Assembly: GCA_036346275.1 (NCBI GenBank)
Contig: CM070723.1
Span: 33,176,176-33,240,175 of the forward strand
Direction of reading: 5' to 3'
Source: Otatea glauca
Lineage: Eukaryota; Streptophyta; Magnoliopsida; Poales; Poaceae
Length of the DNA stretch: 64,000 bases
Part shown: positions 54,723-64,000 of the stretch, in pieces
Numbering within the stretch: position 1 is the first letter of the stretch
Layout of the letters: every line of letters begins with the position of its first letter
Translations under genes and position numbers: made by a program
Notes under the pieces: generated by a model
Told to the model about the DNA's origin: nothing
What the model saw: the letters and a program-made list of their open reading frames with translations, nothing else
The model's database searches: none

Positions 54723-54900
54723 GTCAAGGAAGAGAAGCCCTGGAGGATGTGCTTCGACGGCTCCAGGTCATTTGAGTGCTCGGGGGCTGGTTTCGTCATC
54801 ATCACACCCCGGGGAGACCTTGGCGACACCCTCTGTCACTGACCAAGAAAATTTGGTCGCCCTCCTCGACCTCGTGGATGGGGCCGATTACCAAGTTCCT
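54715..54900 (+). pseudogene. Tat-C aRNH, internally deleted
   Basis: After RNase H the strand reads WRMCFDGSRSFECSGAGFVI and ITPRGDLGDTLCH, the first 40 or so residues of the second RNase H. The remaining roughly 90 residues, including the Glu and GDS parts seen in Tat-A, are missing. The text jumps to linker sequence (ENLVALLDLVDGADYQVP). Confidence 0.7.
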
Positions 54901-56404
54901 TGACCAGGGCGAGTTCCCGGATGACCCGACCGAGAGAAGCAGAATTAGGCGCCGAGCGAACTCATACAAGCTTGTTAACGAGCAACTCTATCGTCACGGC
55001 ACTCTGGGTGTTCTGTCGAAGTGTGTTACCCTGGAGGAAGGTAAGTACCTCCTCAACAATATTCATTCGGGCCTCTGCGGTGCGCATTCCTCTTTCAGGA
55101 CTATGGTCGGGAAAGCATTTCGCATGGGATTCTATTGCCTGACGGTGCTCCAAGAAGCTCAGGACATCGTCCGCACCTATCGAGCCTGCTAGTTCCATGC
55201 TCGGAAGATGCATCAGTCGGCTTACGCCCTCCAGACCATCCCACTCGCATGGCCATTCTCGACTTGGGGCCTTGACATCCTCGGCCCTTTCCCTCAAGCC
55301 ATCGGGGCAAAGAAGTTCCTGTTTGTTGCCATCGATACCTTCACCAAGTGGATCGAGGCCAAACCAGTCTCGGCTATCACCACCCGAGCCGCAGTAAGGT
55401 TTTTCCACTTGTTTGTGATAACAAGGTATGGGGTCCCATGCAGGATCATCACCGACAATGGATCACAGTTCACCAGCGAGCTATTTCCATGCTCGGAAGA
55501 CGCATCAGCCGGCTTACGCCCTCCAGACCATCCCACTCGCGTGGCCATTCTCGACTTGGGGCCTTGACATCCTCGGCCCTTTCCCTCAAACGGTCGGGGC
55601 AAAGAAGTTCCTGTTTGTCGCCATCGATACCTTCACCTAGTGGATGGAGGCTGAACCAGTCTCGGCTATCACCGCCCGAGCCACAGTAAGGTTTTTCCAC
55701 TCATTTGTGGTAACAAGGTATGGGGTCCCATGCAGGATCATCACAAACAATGGATCACAGTTCACCAGTGAGCTATTTGGAGAATACTACAAAGACATGG
55801 GTACCAAGGTCTGCTATACCTCGGTAAGTCACCCCCAGAGCAATAGAGCGATCGAACATGCCAACGGACAAATCATCCAGGGTGTTAAGAGGCGAGTTTT
55901 CGATGAGCTCGAATAGCACGGTCGGACCTAGGTGGATGAGCTTCCCACCATCCTTTGGTCCGTTCGCACCACGACTAGCTGAGCAACAGGGGCTACCCCT
56001 TTCCAGCTCGTGTTCGGTGCTGAGGTCGTCATGCCTTCTGAGGTCACGCTGGGCTCCGCTAGGTCAGCTTGGTCGACTAAGTCGACTTCGAGCAAGAGCA
56101 GTCTCTCAACCTTGCCCTAGCGGAAGAAGTAAGGAGCCGTGCACTACTACGATCGGTGCACTACCTGCAAGCGCTTTGCTGGCATGCGTCTCGATCAGTT
56201 TGACCTAGGGAGCTCCAAGTTGGGGATCTGGCCCTAAGACGAATTCAGGGCTCGACGAACACCAACATGTTGTCCCTTAAGTGGGAGGGCCCCTACAGCG
56301 TCGTTTCAGCAGATCGCACGAAAGCTTACCGGCTGGCGATGCCCGATGGCAGAGAGCTCATGAACTCGTGGAACATCGACCAACTCCGAACATTTCATGT
56401 GTAA
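54900..56404 (+). pseudogene. Tat-C integrase with internal duplication
   Basis: The zinc region is LLNNIHSGLCGAHSSFRTMV to RTYRAC and a stop; one Cys of the CxxC seems replaced by Tyr. The core is present twice (see the repeat at 55193-55776): copy 1 has WGLDILGPFPQ and ITDNGSQFTSELF; copy 2 has the same start, a TAG after IDTFT, and ITNNGSQF with Asn for Asp. The Glu segment is SHPQSNRAIEHANG. Broken frames continue through FQLVFGAEVVMPSEVTLG to the end NSWNIDQLRTFHV at 56404. Confidence 0.9.
55193..55776 (+). repeat. Two tandem 292-bp copies inside the integrase core
   Basis: Copy 1 is 55193-55484 and copy 2 is 55485-55776. Both start TTCCATGCTCGGAAGA. The unit is not a multiple of three, so it shifts the frame. 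The copies differ at about 15 sites by eye. Confidence 0.92.
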
Positions 56405-56419
56405 CACTCTTATCTTGAT

Positions 56420-57075
56420 TTGCAATAAAAGTTCTTTTTTGCCTATGTTTGTGCCTCTTTACGCTTCTTTACATCTCCTATGCCTCGACTCAAGCGTTGT
56501 GATCTCTAGGTTCACCTCCAGGGGTCACGCCATCAATAAGCTGATTCTTATCGCGTCATGGCTTCCCCTGTAGTAGGACTTGAACCAGAGGTCACGCTCG
56601 ATTTCGGCGAGCATACGTGATTCGCGCGTAGGTCGACTCGAGCGTTGTGATCTCGAGGCTCACCTCTAGGGGTCATGCCAATAGTAAGCCTATTCTTATC
56701 GCGTCATGACTTCCCATGTAGCAGAACTTGAACCAGAGGCCACGCTCGAGTTCGGCGAGCATACGTGCTTCACGCATAGGTCAGACCTGAGTGCTGCCAA
56801 GCCCGACTTGAGCGTTTTAATTTGCAATAAAAGTTCTTCTTTATTACCCATGATTGTGTCCTCTTTACATTTCCTTGCATTTTTGTGCCTCGATCCAAGC
56901 GTTGCGATCTCGAAGTTCACCTCGAGGGGCCACGCTAGTAGTAAGCCTATCCTTATCACATCACGGCTCCCCCCTGTAGCAGGACATGGACCAGAGACCA
57001 CGCTCGGCTTTGAGCAAGCATGCATACTTCGTGTAAAGGCCAAGCTTGAGTGCCGCTGAGCCCGACTTGAGCACA
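56420..57075 (+). repeat. Nested tandem repeats in the Tat-C spacer
   Basis: A unit with CAAGCGTTG-GATCTC-A-GTTCACCTC, AGGGG(T/C)CACGC, TCACG or TCATG and CTTGAACCAGAG occurs at about 56480, 56635 and 56885. A larger unit starting TTGCAATAAAAGTTCTT recurs at 56420 and 56820. No credible gene lies here. The AATAAA within the unit could act in polyadenylation of the polyprotein transcript. Confidence 0.75.
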
Positions 57076-57338
57076 TTAAGGCTCCTTATGTGCTCGAGTT
57101 CGCCCTTGAGCATTCCCGAGCTCGACCTCCCTCGCACAAGGAGCACAGCTATTGCTACTAAATGACTTTGCCTTAAGTCTTTTACAGGCCTCCCTAACAG
57201 TTTGGAGATGTTAACCAACTCATCAGGCCGAAATAAAAGTGTTCAAGGTCGACGTTGCTCGACCTCGACATCTACAACTTATTACTCCCACAAACTGCGC
57301 CCAAGGCCGACGCTGCAAGGCCTAGACCACAGTGGGTG

Positions 57339-60250
57339 CTAGACAAGGGAGTACTGTACTACTCTTTCTCGACCAAAAAACTTTTTATTGACTAATTCAT
57401 ATTTACAAGGAGGCGTAGACATTTTTGTCACTCGGCCTTTTTCCTGCTTGAGCTCAGCGATCTTCACCCTCAGCGCTGAGAGGTCCCCTTGAAGGTGGTG
57501 CGCCTCGGCTACGGAGCTCGCGGCACATTTGTGCTGGTCTTGGAGTTGAGCCAAGGTGTTTTTTCCGTCCTGGTCGCCTGCCCCATCTTCTCCTCGCGCT
57601 CAGTGACCTTCGCCTCGAGCTCGACGAAGACCTTCACTGGGCAGCAGCTTGCTCCGTGACTTGCTTCCGCAGCTCCAACGAAGTCGCGCGCTCGCCTTCT
57701 AGGGCTTCGGCCGCCCTCACGAGCGTGGCTTCAAGGAGTTCGGCCGCCTTCACACGCTCGACCTCGAGGGTCTTAGCCACCCTCGTGTGCTCGACTTCAA
57801 GGGCCTTGATAGCCTTCTCGTGCTCGGTGGCACTGGCTTGGGCGAGCTCAGCGGTGTGGGCCGCTGTCCTTTGCTCCGCCTCCTCCTGCTCGACCAGGAG
57901 GGTCTCTTCGAGCCGGGCAATGTGGGCCTCTCGCTCTGACACCACGTCGAGGACCGCCTTTAGCTCGGCGGTGTGCCCACGCAGACCTTGGAGTCCCTGG
58001 GCGATAAGGCTCACCGCTTGCAAAAACAAGGAGAAGTCATGCGGCAATTAAGAAGATGGATGATTACGAGCTTACTCACCTGACTGAGCCGGCCCTCGTC
58101 GCAACCCCTTGCCAAGAACGAGGCGGCTACATTGGCTCCCACCAGCGCGGACTTAGTCCCGCCTATCGAAGCCTCAACCCGGACCACCTCGGCCGGCCCG
58201 GACCTCAGCTCAGTCATAGAGACTAAGATCCCAGGGAAGATCAGCAGAAAGATTAGATTATGGGAAAATGTTACAACGCAAGGGGACGAGAAATGCTGTC
58301 CTACCTGGCTGATCTGCGAGGACCTCGGAGATGGATCAGAGAGGTCAGCACCTCGATCGCGCCCTCAGAAGCCTCGGCCTCGCCGGTCATAGTGGCCCTG
58401 ACCTCGGGCTCATCCCCGTCGGCCCTGACTTCGACGACCGAGGCGTCTTCGGCTCCACCTCCCGCGATGACTTGGGCCTGTCGCGAGCGAGGGCAGCAGA
58501 CCAGGAGCAAGTCGTCCTCATCCTCGGATGCACCCTGGACAACGACCATGGTCAATGGTCGCCGACGGCCAAATGCATCCGCCGCCGCACCCCGGGTGTT
58601 ACGGCGCTCAAAGCGATTGAGGGGTTCCTGTTGTCGCGATGAGCGCGGGCGAGCACTCGAGGTCTGCAGCAGGGAGAACTGCTAACCAAGGGAAGAAAGG
58701 GAACCTACGCTATGACCTAAAAGGGATAAAAGATCGCACATACCTGGATCGTGAGCCTCCATCTCGAGGAGGGGCGCTAGGGATCTTGGTGCCCTGCCTC
58801 CACCACGGCAGCAGGTACATCCCCTCTCCGACGCCCTACGAGGGCGACCTCGCAACCAGCGGGGGCTCCGAGCTCCCCGCGACGATTGTACCAGCACCCA
58901 GTGATGGGGACTTTGGTGTTGCCCTCGAGTCCAAGGTCCTCGCGGTGGCCGCTGCCTTCTATTGCTGTTACAAATGAAGGGAGGTCAGGGACGACAACAA
59001 CCGAGAGATTGAGCTCGAGCATTACCGGGCTCGATCGAGATGGCTTACCACTGTATGGTCTCCCCACTCGATTTGCTACTTCTTCGGGGAGCTGGACCTC
59101 GGGGCGTCTGGGGCCGGCCTCTTGCCCGCCTTCTTGCTCTTGTTCGCTCCAAGCAGCGGCAGCATCTACCTCGCCGTGTCCAAGATCTCCCCATGCTCCT
59201 ACAATTATGAGCAAAGGTTAGTACGAGCTCGAACACTTCTGAGCTCGACCTTGGTGCAAGATGAGTTACCTCGCTGCTCCGCCTCAACACGTTCTTGGGA
59301 ACGGGGTAGTCGGTGGTGTAGTTGAACGCCGCTTTCCCGAACATCTCGAACATTCTCGCTGCTATCTAAGACTCTGGCGGAGCTGCTGAGGAAAAGAGGA
59401 GCTATCAGTTAGCACTCGACCAAGCTTGAGCATTCTTGAGCTCGAGGGGTCTTACCATTTGGACTCTCCTGGGTGAGGTCGTCGTTCCCCTTTATCTCGA
59501 AGAACAGGTGCACCCTCTTCCTCAAAAGGAACACTCGATTGTGCAAGAAGTCGTAAGCGATGGCCTGGCCGGTGAGACCACACGTCAAGCAGATGTGGAT
59601 GGCTGCGATGGCCTCCTGGTCTGCCGCCAAGTCTTCAGGGTCGAGGGTCTGGCGCTTGCTATCGACGGGAGTCCTGTTGTACGCGAGAGTGCCACCTTCA
59701 CCCCTCTTCAGATAGAACCACCTCTCGATCCATGGCCAAAGGGATTCTTGAGCATGGATAGGGGAGTAGGTCCAGGGAGGCCCCGTCCGCAGCCGAAAGT
59801 AAAGACACCCGACCACAGGGTCCTTTGAGGTGCGGAATAAGGAATAGAAGTGGAAGAAGAGCGATGGGGTTGGGGAATTCCCAGGAACCCCTCGAACAAA
59901 TGCAAAAAGATGGAAAGAAGAAGAATGGAGTTGGGTACCAGATTGACCAACTTGATCTTGCATTGCGCGAGAACCGCCACTGTGAAGTCGCTCTCAGGCG
60001 TCCGCAAACCGAAGAGCATGTACTACTCGGTGCTGACGAGCTCATCCTCTTGGGGCTGCGGCTCGACTTCCTCACCCGGCCGCTGCCATGTCGCTGGTCT
60101 AGCATCCCCAGTGTCTCGAGCTCCCTCATCCGCTCTAGAGTCATCATGCTCCTCCCAAATTTGGCCATGGGCTTTGACTGAGTTTTGGTCGATGGGGGAA
60201 GATTGTGAAGGGGAGTTAGGGAGATGAAGGAGCACTAGGGTTCGGTGCAA
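57339..60250 (-). pseudogene. Multi-exon antisense gene of Tat-C
   Basis: Opposite to pol. Exon 1 (about 60250-59456) encodes MLFGLRTPESDFTVAVLAQC, LLLSIFLHLFEGFLGIPQPH and, in another frame, WFYLKRGEGGTLAYN. This is like the Pfam 'putative gypsy type transposon' (Transposase_28) region. Further exons with GT-AG borders are about 59382-59270, 59198-59049, 58964-58744, 58663-58305, 58222-58080 and 58016 onward. The last encodes an Ala/Glu-rich coiled coil (LEETLLVEQEEAEQRTAAHT, KALEVEHTRVAKTLEVERVK). Frames inside exon 1 are shifted and stops occur, so this copy is dead, but the exon pattern is clear. Function unknown. Confidence 0.65.
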
Positions 60251-60495
60251 GAAGCATGTACCGATCGTCGAAGCTAGTGCCGTGAGTTACTCCCCCAATT
60301 TCTCCGCCCAAAGACCGCGGCGTCGAAGTCTGAGCGTTTTTGGGCTCGACCGCGCCATGGATCTCCGTGCGGTTCAGACCCAGGCTCGAGCTTGAGCATT
60401 TCCAAGCCCAGCCAGGGAACCGCCCCCTTTTGCATGTCATCAGACTCAAGGTCTTCCCGAGCTTCAGGATCACTGCTTGAGTGTCGAGGGCTAGC
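60251..60495 (+). other. Short stretch before the Tat-C 3' LTR
   Basis: No gene is convincing here. It would hold the polypurine tract (GTGTCGAGGGCTAGC directly precedes the LTR) and the promoter of the antisense gene. Confidence 0.4.
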
Positions 60496-61129
60496 TGTCG
60501 GTGACTGGTTACCCCGCGTAGGCAATGGCCCACTAGGCCCAAGCTCGCTCGACCAAGGACCGAGTTCGCTCGACCAAGAGCCAGCTCGCTCTTGAGGGCA
60601 GGCTCATAAGACTTGGTCGGATTGTAGAGGTCGGTAGTTACTGAGTCAAGGAGGGGCCTTAAAAGGTTGAGTTAAGGCGATCGTGGCCAACGGTTCCTAG
60701 CGCCATTATTACCATGCTTCATTGCGCATCATGTCCGGATCTGGCGCCACTCCACCGTAAATCTCGCCATGCCATTTTCTGTAATAAGCTAAGCAGTAGA
60801 GGTATAAAAATCTCCCCCCTACGCGGGAAGAAAGGAACAAGATAGATATAGAAAATAGGAGACAAAGAACCAGTGCTCGACCTCAACTCGAGCACCTCTT
60901 GTATTCAACCACAATACATCATCGTCTACCTTTTGCCCCCGGGCAAGACTGGAGTAGAGCTGTTACCCGTATTGGGGGCTCGAACCTTTATAACTCCTCG
61001 CATCAACTGCTCTCTTGTTCTCACCCTTAGCGGCGATCAGAGTTCCACCCTTCAGTGAGCACGATCTTGGGTTCCACACCTACATCACTCCCCCTTCATC
61101 TTGTGGTCAGGCGATCCCGATCGTCGACA
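60496..61129 (+). repeat. 3' LTR of Tat-C
   Basis: 634 bp, TGTCGGTGACTGG to GATCGTCGACA, with short inverted ends (TGTCG...CGACA). AGCGT follows at 61130-61134. A repeated TCGCTCGACCAA motif lies near its start. No partner LTR is present in the window. Confidence 0.8.
60803..60810 (+). promoter_or_regulatory. TATA box in the Tat-C LTR
   Basis: TATAAAAA in the context GGTATAAAAATCTCCCCCC, in the middle of the LTR, as expected for the element promoter. Confidence 0.55.
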
Positions 61130-62640
61130 AGCGTGATAATTCCAAAATTTAGACTGCCTAAAGGCAAGGCGCCATTGTGTAAATCTTGGAACATTGCCAT
61201 TAAATCATTCTTGATGACTTCCCAGAACACTTGGTAGAATTCAGTTGGGAGTCCGTCTGGTCCAGGTGCTTTATTATATTCCATTTGAAAAATGGCCTCC
61301 CTCAGCTCATTCTTAGTGAACACCTATGTGAGGAGATCATTTTCTAGTACAGAAACTTAAGTGATGTTGTCCCAGCGAGGTTCAATCATTGAAGAATTGT
61401 TGATGTCCGGGGGGTCCAAAAAGACCATTATAATACTTAGTTATGTATTTCTTAAGCTGAAGATCCCCAAATATTAGTCCCTCATCTTGATCGAGTTGAA
61501 AAATATATTGTTTCCGATACTTACCATTTGCTACCAAATGGAAGCATTTAGTGTTATTATCCCCCTCGAGCATATGTTTGACTTTTGCTCTTTGATACCA
61601 TTTAATTTCCTCCTCACATAACAATTGGGCTAGTCTCTCAGTATAGCATTGTCTAAGAGAAATTTCTTCATTAGACAGCCCAAAGTGCTATACTTTTTTA
61701 TCAAGCTCATCAAAAAAGTAGAGTAACTCTTTCTTTTCTTTCTTGTAAGTTCCACTAATATTCTTTGCCCAACCCCGTAAAAGTTGCCTGAGACTTCTGA
61801 TTTTAAATTGCTATGGATGTATTTGCCCTCTGTTCATGGTGCCAACATTTGGAGACCATGTCAAAGAAGCCTTCTCTAGTGAACCATCCAAGTTCAAATT
61901 TAAACAATGGCTAGTTTCCCTGTGAAAGGTTGCTCTAGTATTGATCAATAGTGGAGTATGATCCTAAAGGGACCAATCAAGGGCATTAACAATTACCAAG
62001 GGCAATTCTGTTCCCAAGCTAGGTCATCAGCACCCGGTCAAGCTTTTCAAAAGTAGGTTTTTCAAAGAATTTGCCCATGTAAAACTACGATTGGATAATG
62101 CGATTTCTCTCAGATCTAAGCTGTCAATGACAACATTAAATAAAAAAGGCCACTGGGAATCAAAGTTTGCATTATTTTTCTCACCTTGTCTCCTGATCAT
62201 GTTGAAATCACCCCTAGCAAAAGTGGCAATGATTCTTTCTTGCAAGTATGAACTAATTTTGATAGGAATTTTTCTTTAAATTGGTTTTGTGCTGCACCAT
62301 AAACAGCTATCAAAATCTATTGGAACCCATCATCCTTGATTCTTAAGTGAAATTTCACATAGAAGTCTCCTTCATCAATAGAGCCAATATCGAAAGATGA
62401 CAAATTGACCCCTAGAAGGATCCCCCCAGATCGCCCACAGGGAGGCATACAATGCCACAAAAAGTCTTGTCCACCACAAAGGTGATTTAAACAAGATTTA
62501 GAAAACTCACTCTTGACTATTTCAAGGAGTGCAACAAAATCAATATGTTGCTCCTTGACTAGTTCTGAAATGTATCTGTATTTAGCCAAGTCATCGAGAC
62601 CTCTGCTATTCCAAAAAACACCTTTCATGTATGACCTTTC
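61130..62640 (-). pseudogene. LINE ORF2, endonuclease and start of RT
   Basis: From 62628 down: MKGVFWNSRGLDDLAKYRYI, ALLEIVKSEFSKSCLNHLCG and GGILLGVNLSSFDIGSIDEG form an AP-type endonuclease start. ARGDFNMIRRQGEKNNANFD and LREIALSNRSFTWANSL give its C-terminal motifs. 61624-61382 reads MLCEEEIKWYQRAKVKHMLE and GDNNTKCFHLVANGKYRK, the linker usual in plant L1 elements. 61323 onward gives LREAIFQMEYNKAPGPDGLP, RT motif 0/1, and GSLNFGIITL, which is cut at 61130 by Tat-C. A stop lies at about 62015-62030 and several frameshifts follow. The protein would nick DNA and reverse-transcribe LINE RNA. Confidence 0.9.
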
Positions 62641-63987
62641 TTAGGTGGGTGATGAAGCAGAATCTTTGTCTTAGCAGTATTGGACTTTTTTACGACACAC
62701 TGCAAATGGATCACCACATAAGTGATCCTTCCCCTTGTCCAACACTTCATCAGTTAAATCACTACATAAGTGATTGAGGGTAGTGGTATCAAGAGTAGAT
62801 TGATGTTTATTTGATTTTTTCAATAACACCTTCAAACGATTCCCTTCTATAGTTTTAATCAGCTTAATCAATTTTGCAACATCATCATTAGATTTGCCCA
62901 AAGAAATGCCTACATTATGCAAATCAGAAGATATACGGGAATCAGAAAAAGAGAAAGGAAGTGATAAGAGTACCTTCAGGCACCTCCAAATTACGAATAG
63001 AAGCCTTGTACTTGGCCTTCTCAAAAGTATCCAAATCAGCTGTCTCCATTCCTCCTGGCATGGTGGGGGTGTTCAATCTCCCACATCTGCGAGGTCCCAT
63101 GGGGAGAGAATCCGTAGAGGTAAGGACTGCAGAGGCGCTGTCACCTCAGACTACAATGGATAAGTAGCATTCTCCACCAGCACCATGAAAACATCACTGA
63201 CTTTGGGAATTAACAGGCAGCCCTTATCACCGAGACAATTGTCGGTGCTTGTTGTCTTATATGCTACTTTAGAAAGATCACCACTATCCTTTTTAGTAAA
63301 GGCGTCAGAAACAATATCTCTAAAGGAATTGCAACTAGGAAGGTGATCTATATCAGCTTCACACTCGGCTGCATAAGCATTACTGATAAAACCAGCATTA
63401 ATTTTGACAAAAGTAGCATCATCAACTACTGCAACAACAGCCTCTGGAGCTTGGGGAATGTTGGTCATAGCAGCATCACCTAGAAAAATAGCAGAACCAA
63501 CAGAACTAGAAAGATTTCCGACTGAATTTAGTTGAGCTTCATCAATAGAATTTGCACTCTCAGTTGCATCTTCATTGCCGACAAAATCAGCAGGGATTGT
63601 AACAGTAGCCGCAGTATCAATAGCAGTAGTAGCATCCTGATGCTCTTTTGTAGGAACATTCCCTTGAATCGAACCAGAACAGTATGGAGAAACGCCCCCT
63701 ACGATGGCTGGAGAAACGAGGTTGCCATCGAGCTCGTCCCGGGTTGTGCAACCCCTGACCATGGTATCCATTGCCATCACCTATAGCACCCCTGGCGCCT
63801 CCCTGACCATGAAAACCATTGCTACCAACAGAGCCACCCTGTCTGGCTCCACCGCAATGACTAGCCGGCCAACTACCAGCACCTTGACCAGCTCCTTTTC
63901 GGCCTCCACGATCCATCTTGGGTTGTTGACAAAGGACAGATTCAAATGATCTGTGGTCTTCCGAAGCTGTCCCAGCACACACGGCAA
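62641..63987 (-). pseudogene. LINE ORF1 fragment, runs to the window edge
   Basis: 63982-63617 holds a Cys- and Gly/Arg-rich part (VCAGTASEDHRSFESVLCQQ, GRKGAGQGAGSWPASHCGGA). 63780-63151 is a long Ser/Ala/Asp-rich stretch (CNSFRDIVSDAFTKKDSGDL, STDNCLGDKGCLLIPKVSD). 63024-62671 closes it with LHNVGISLGKSNDDVAKLIK and CGDPFAVCRKKVQYC before ORF2. This layout fits the nucleic-acid-binding ORF1 of plant L1-like LINEs. The N-terminal part is beyond the right edge. Frames change at about 63140 and 63620. Confidence 0.65.
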
Positions 63988-64000
63988 AACCCTTCCAAGT

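Larger units (their letters stand above)
51369..61129 (+). mobile_element. Tat-C: Tat-lineage Ty3/gypsy element inserted in the LINE
   Basis: The plus strand carries gag, protease, RT, RNase H, a truncated aRNH and integrase up to 56404. Then comes a tandem-repeat spacer, an antisense multi-exon gene (60250-57339) and a 3' LTR (60496-61129). The right edge is flanked by LINE sequence in the opposite strand. The 5' LTR, primer-binding site and gag start are missing; the left edge joins gag directly to the LINE C-terminus. The element is GC-rich compared with Tat-B. Confidence 0.88.

Noticed and set aside
58639..59221. Plus-strand ORFs of 111-112 residues at 58639 and 58886
   Set aside because: They are complements of exons 3 to 5 of the antisense gene and cross its splice sites.
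59850..60227. 125-residue plus-strand ORF
   Set aside because: Shadow of antisense exon 1, which carries a recognisable Transposase_28-like stretch.

Overview
The window reads as repeat-rich, probably pericentromeric or heterochromatic DNA of a monocot, most likely a grass. The basis is the dense nest of Tat-type and chromovirus-type Ty3/gypsy elements, CACTA transposons carrying TNP2 and Ulp1-like genes, an L1-type LINE, and the codon style of the fragments. I cannot name the species. I see no rRNA, tRNA, CRISPR array or intact host gene. Nearly every coding segment is a broken transposable-element gene.

Layout. 1-4548 is a Tat-lineage element on the minus strand (Tat-A) with an antisense ORF at its 3' side. 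4549-13245 is a minus-strand tandem array of a chromovirus-type element (Chr-1, Chr-2) with LTRs between the units; the integrase end of Chr-1 is a patchwork of short shuffled blocks. 13246-14252 is a Myb/SANT-like gene with an intron, a TATA box and two stops. 14.3-18.98 kb holds minor repeats, an unidentified acidic gene remnant and an LTR fragment (LTR-b).

18980-32321 is a second Tat element (Tat-B, minus) with two solo LTRs inserted, each flanked by a perfect 5-bp target-site duplication. Tat-B sits in the reverse transcriptase of a plus-strand chromovirus (Chr-3, 32322 to about 41706). Chr-3 is further split by a gag-only LTR retrotransposon (33862-37934; LTRs, PBS, PPT and TSD all visible) and by a small CACTA element (38129-40176) that carries spliced gene fragments and a hairpin of about 570 bp. 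41.7-43.1 kb is another LTR fragment. 43942-50697 is a 6.76-kb CACTA element with TNP2 and Ulp1-like genes and a duplicated promoter block. It lies beside the 3' part of a LINE. That LINE is split by a third Tat element (Tat-C, about 51369-61129, plus) and continues as ORF2/ORF1 fragments to the right edge.

How the pieces relate. The chromoviruses and the gag-only element have matching LTR ends, so they may be an autonomous/non-autonomous pair. All three Tat elements carry a gene on the opposite strand converging on the end of pol. In Tat-C this antisense gene has at least seven exons with GT-AG introns. The least ordinary features are the zipper-like mosaic at 5328-5745, the hairpin in the small CACTA, the spliced antisense gene, and the gag-only element whose pol is replaced by another reading frame.
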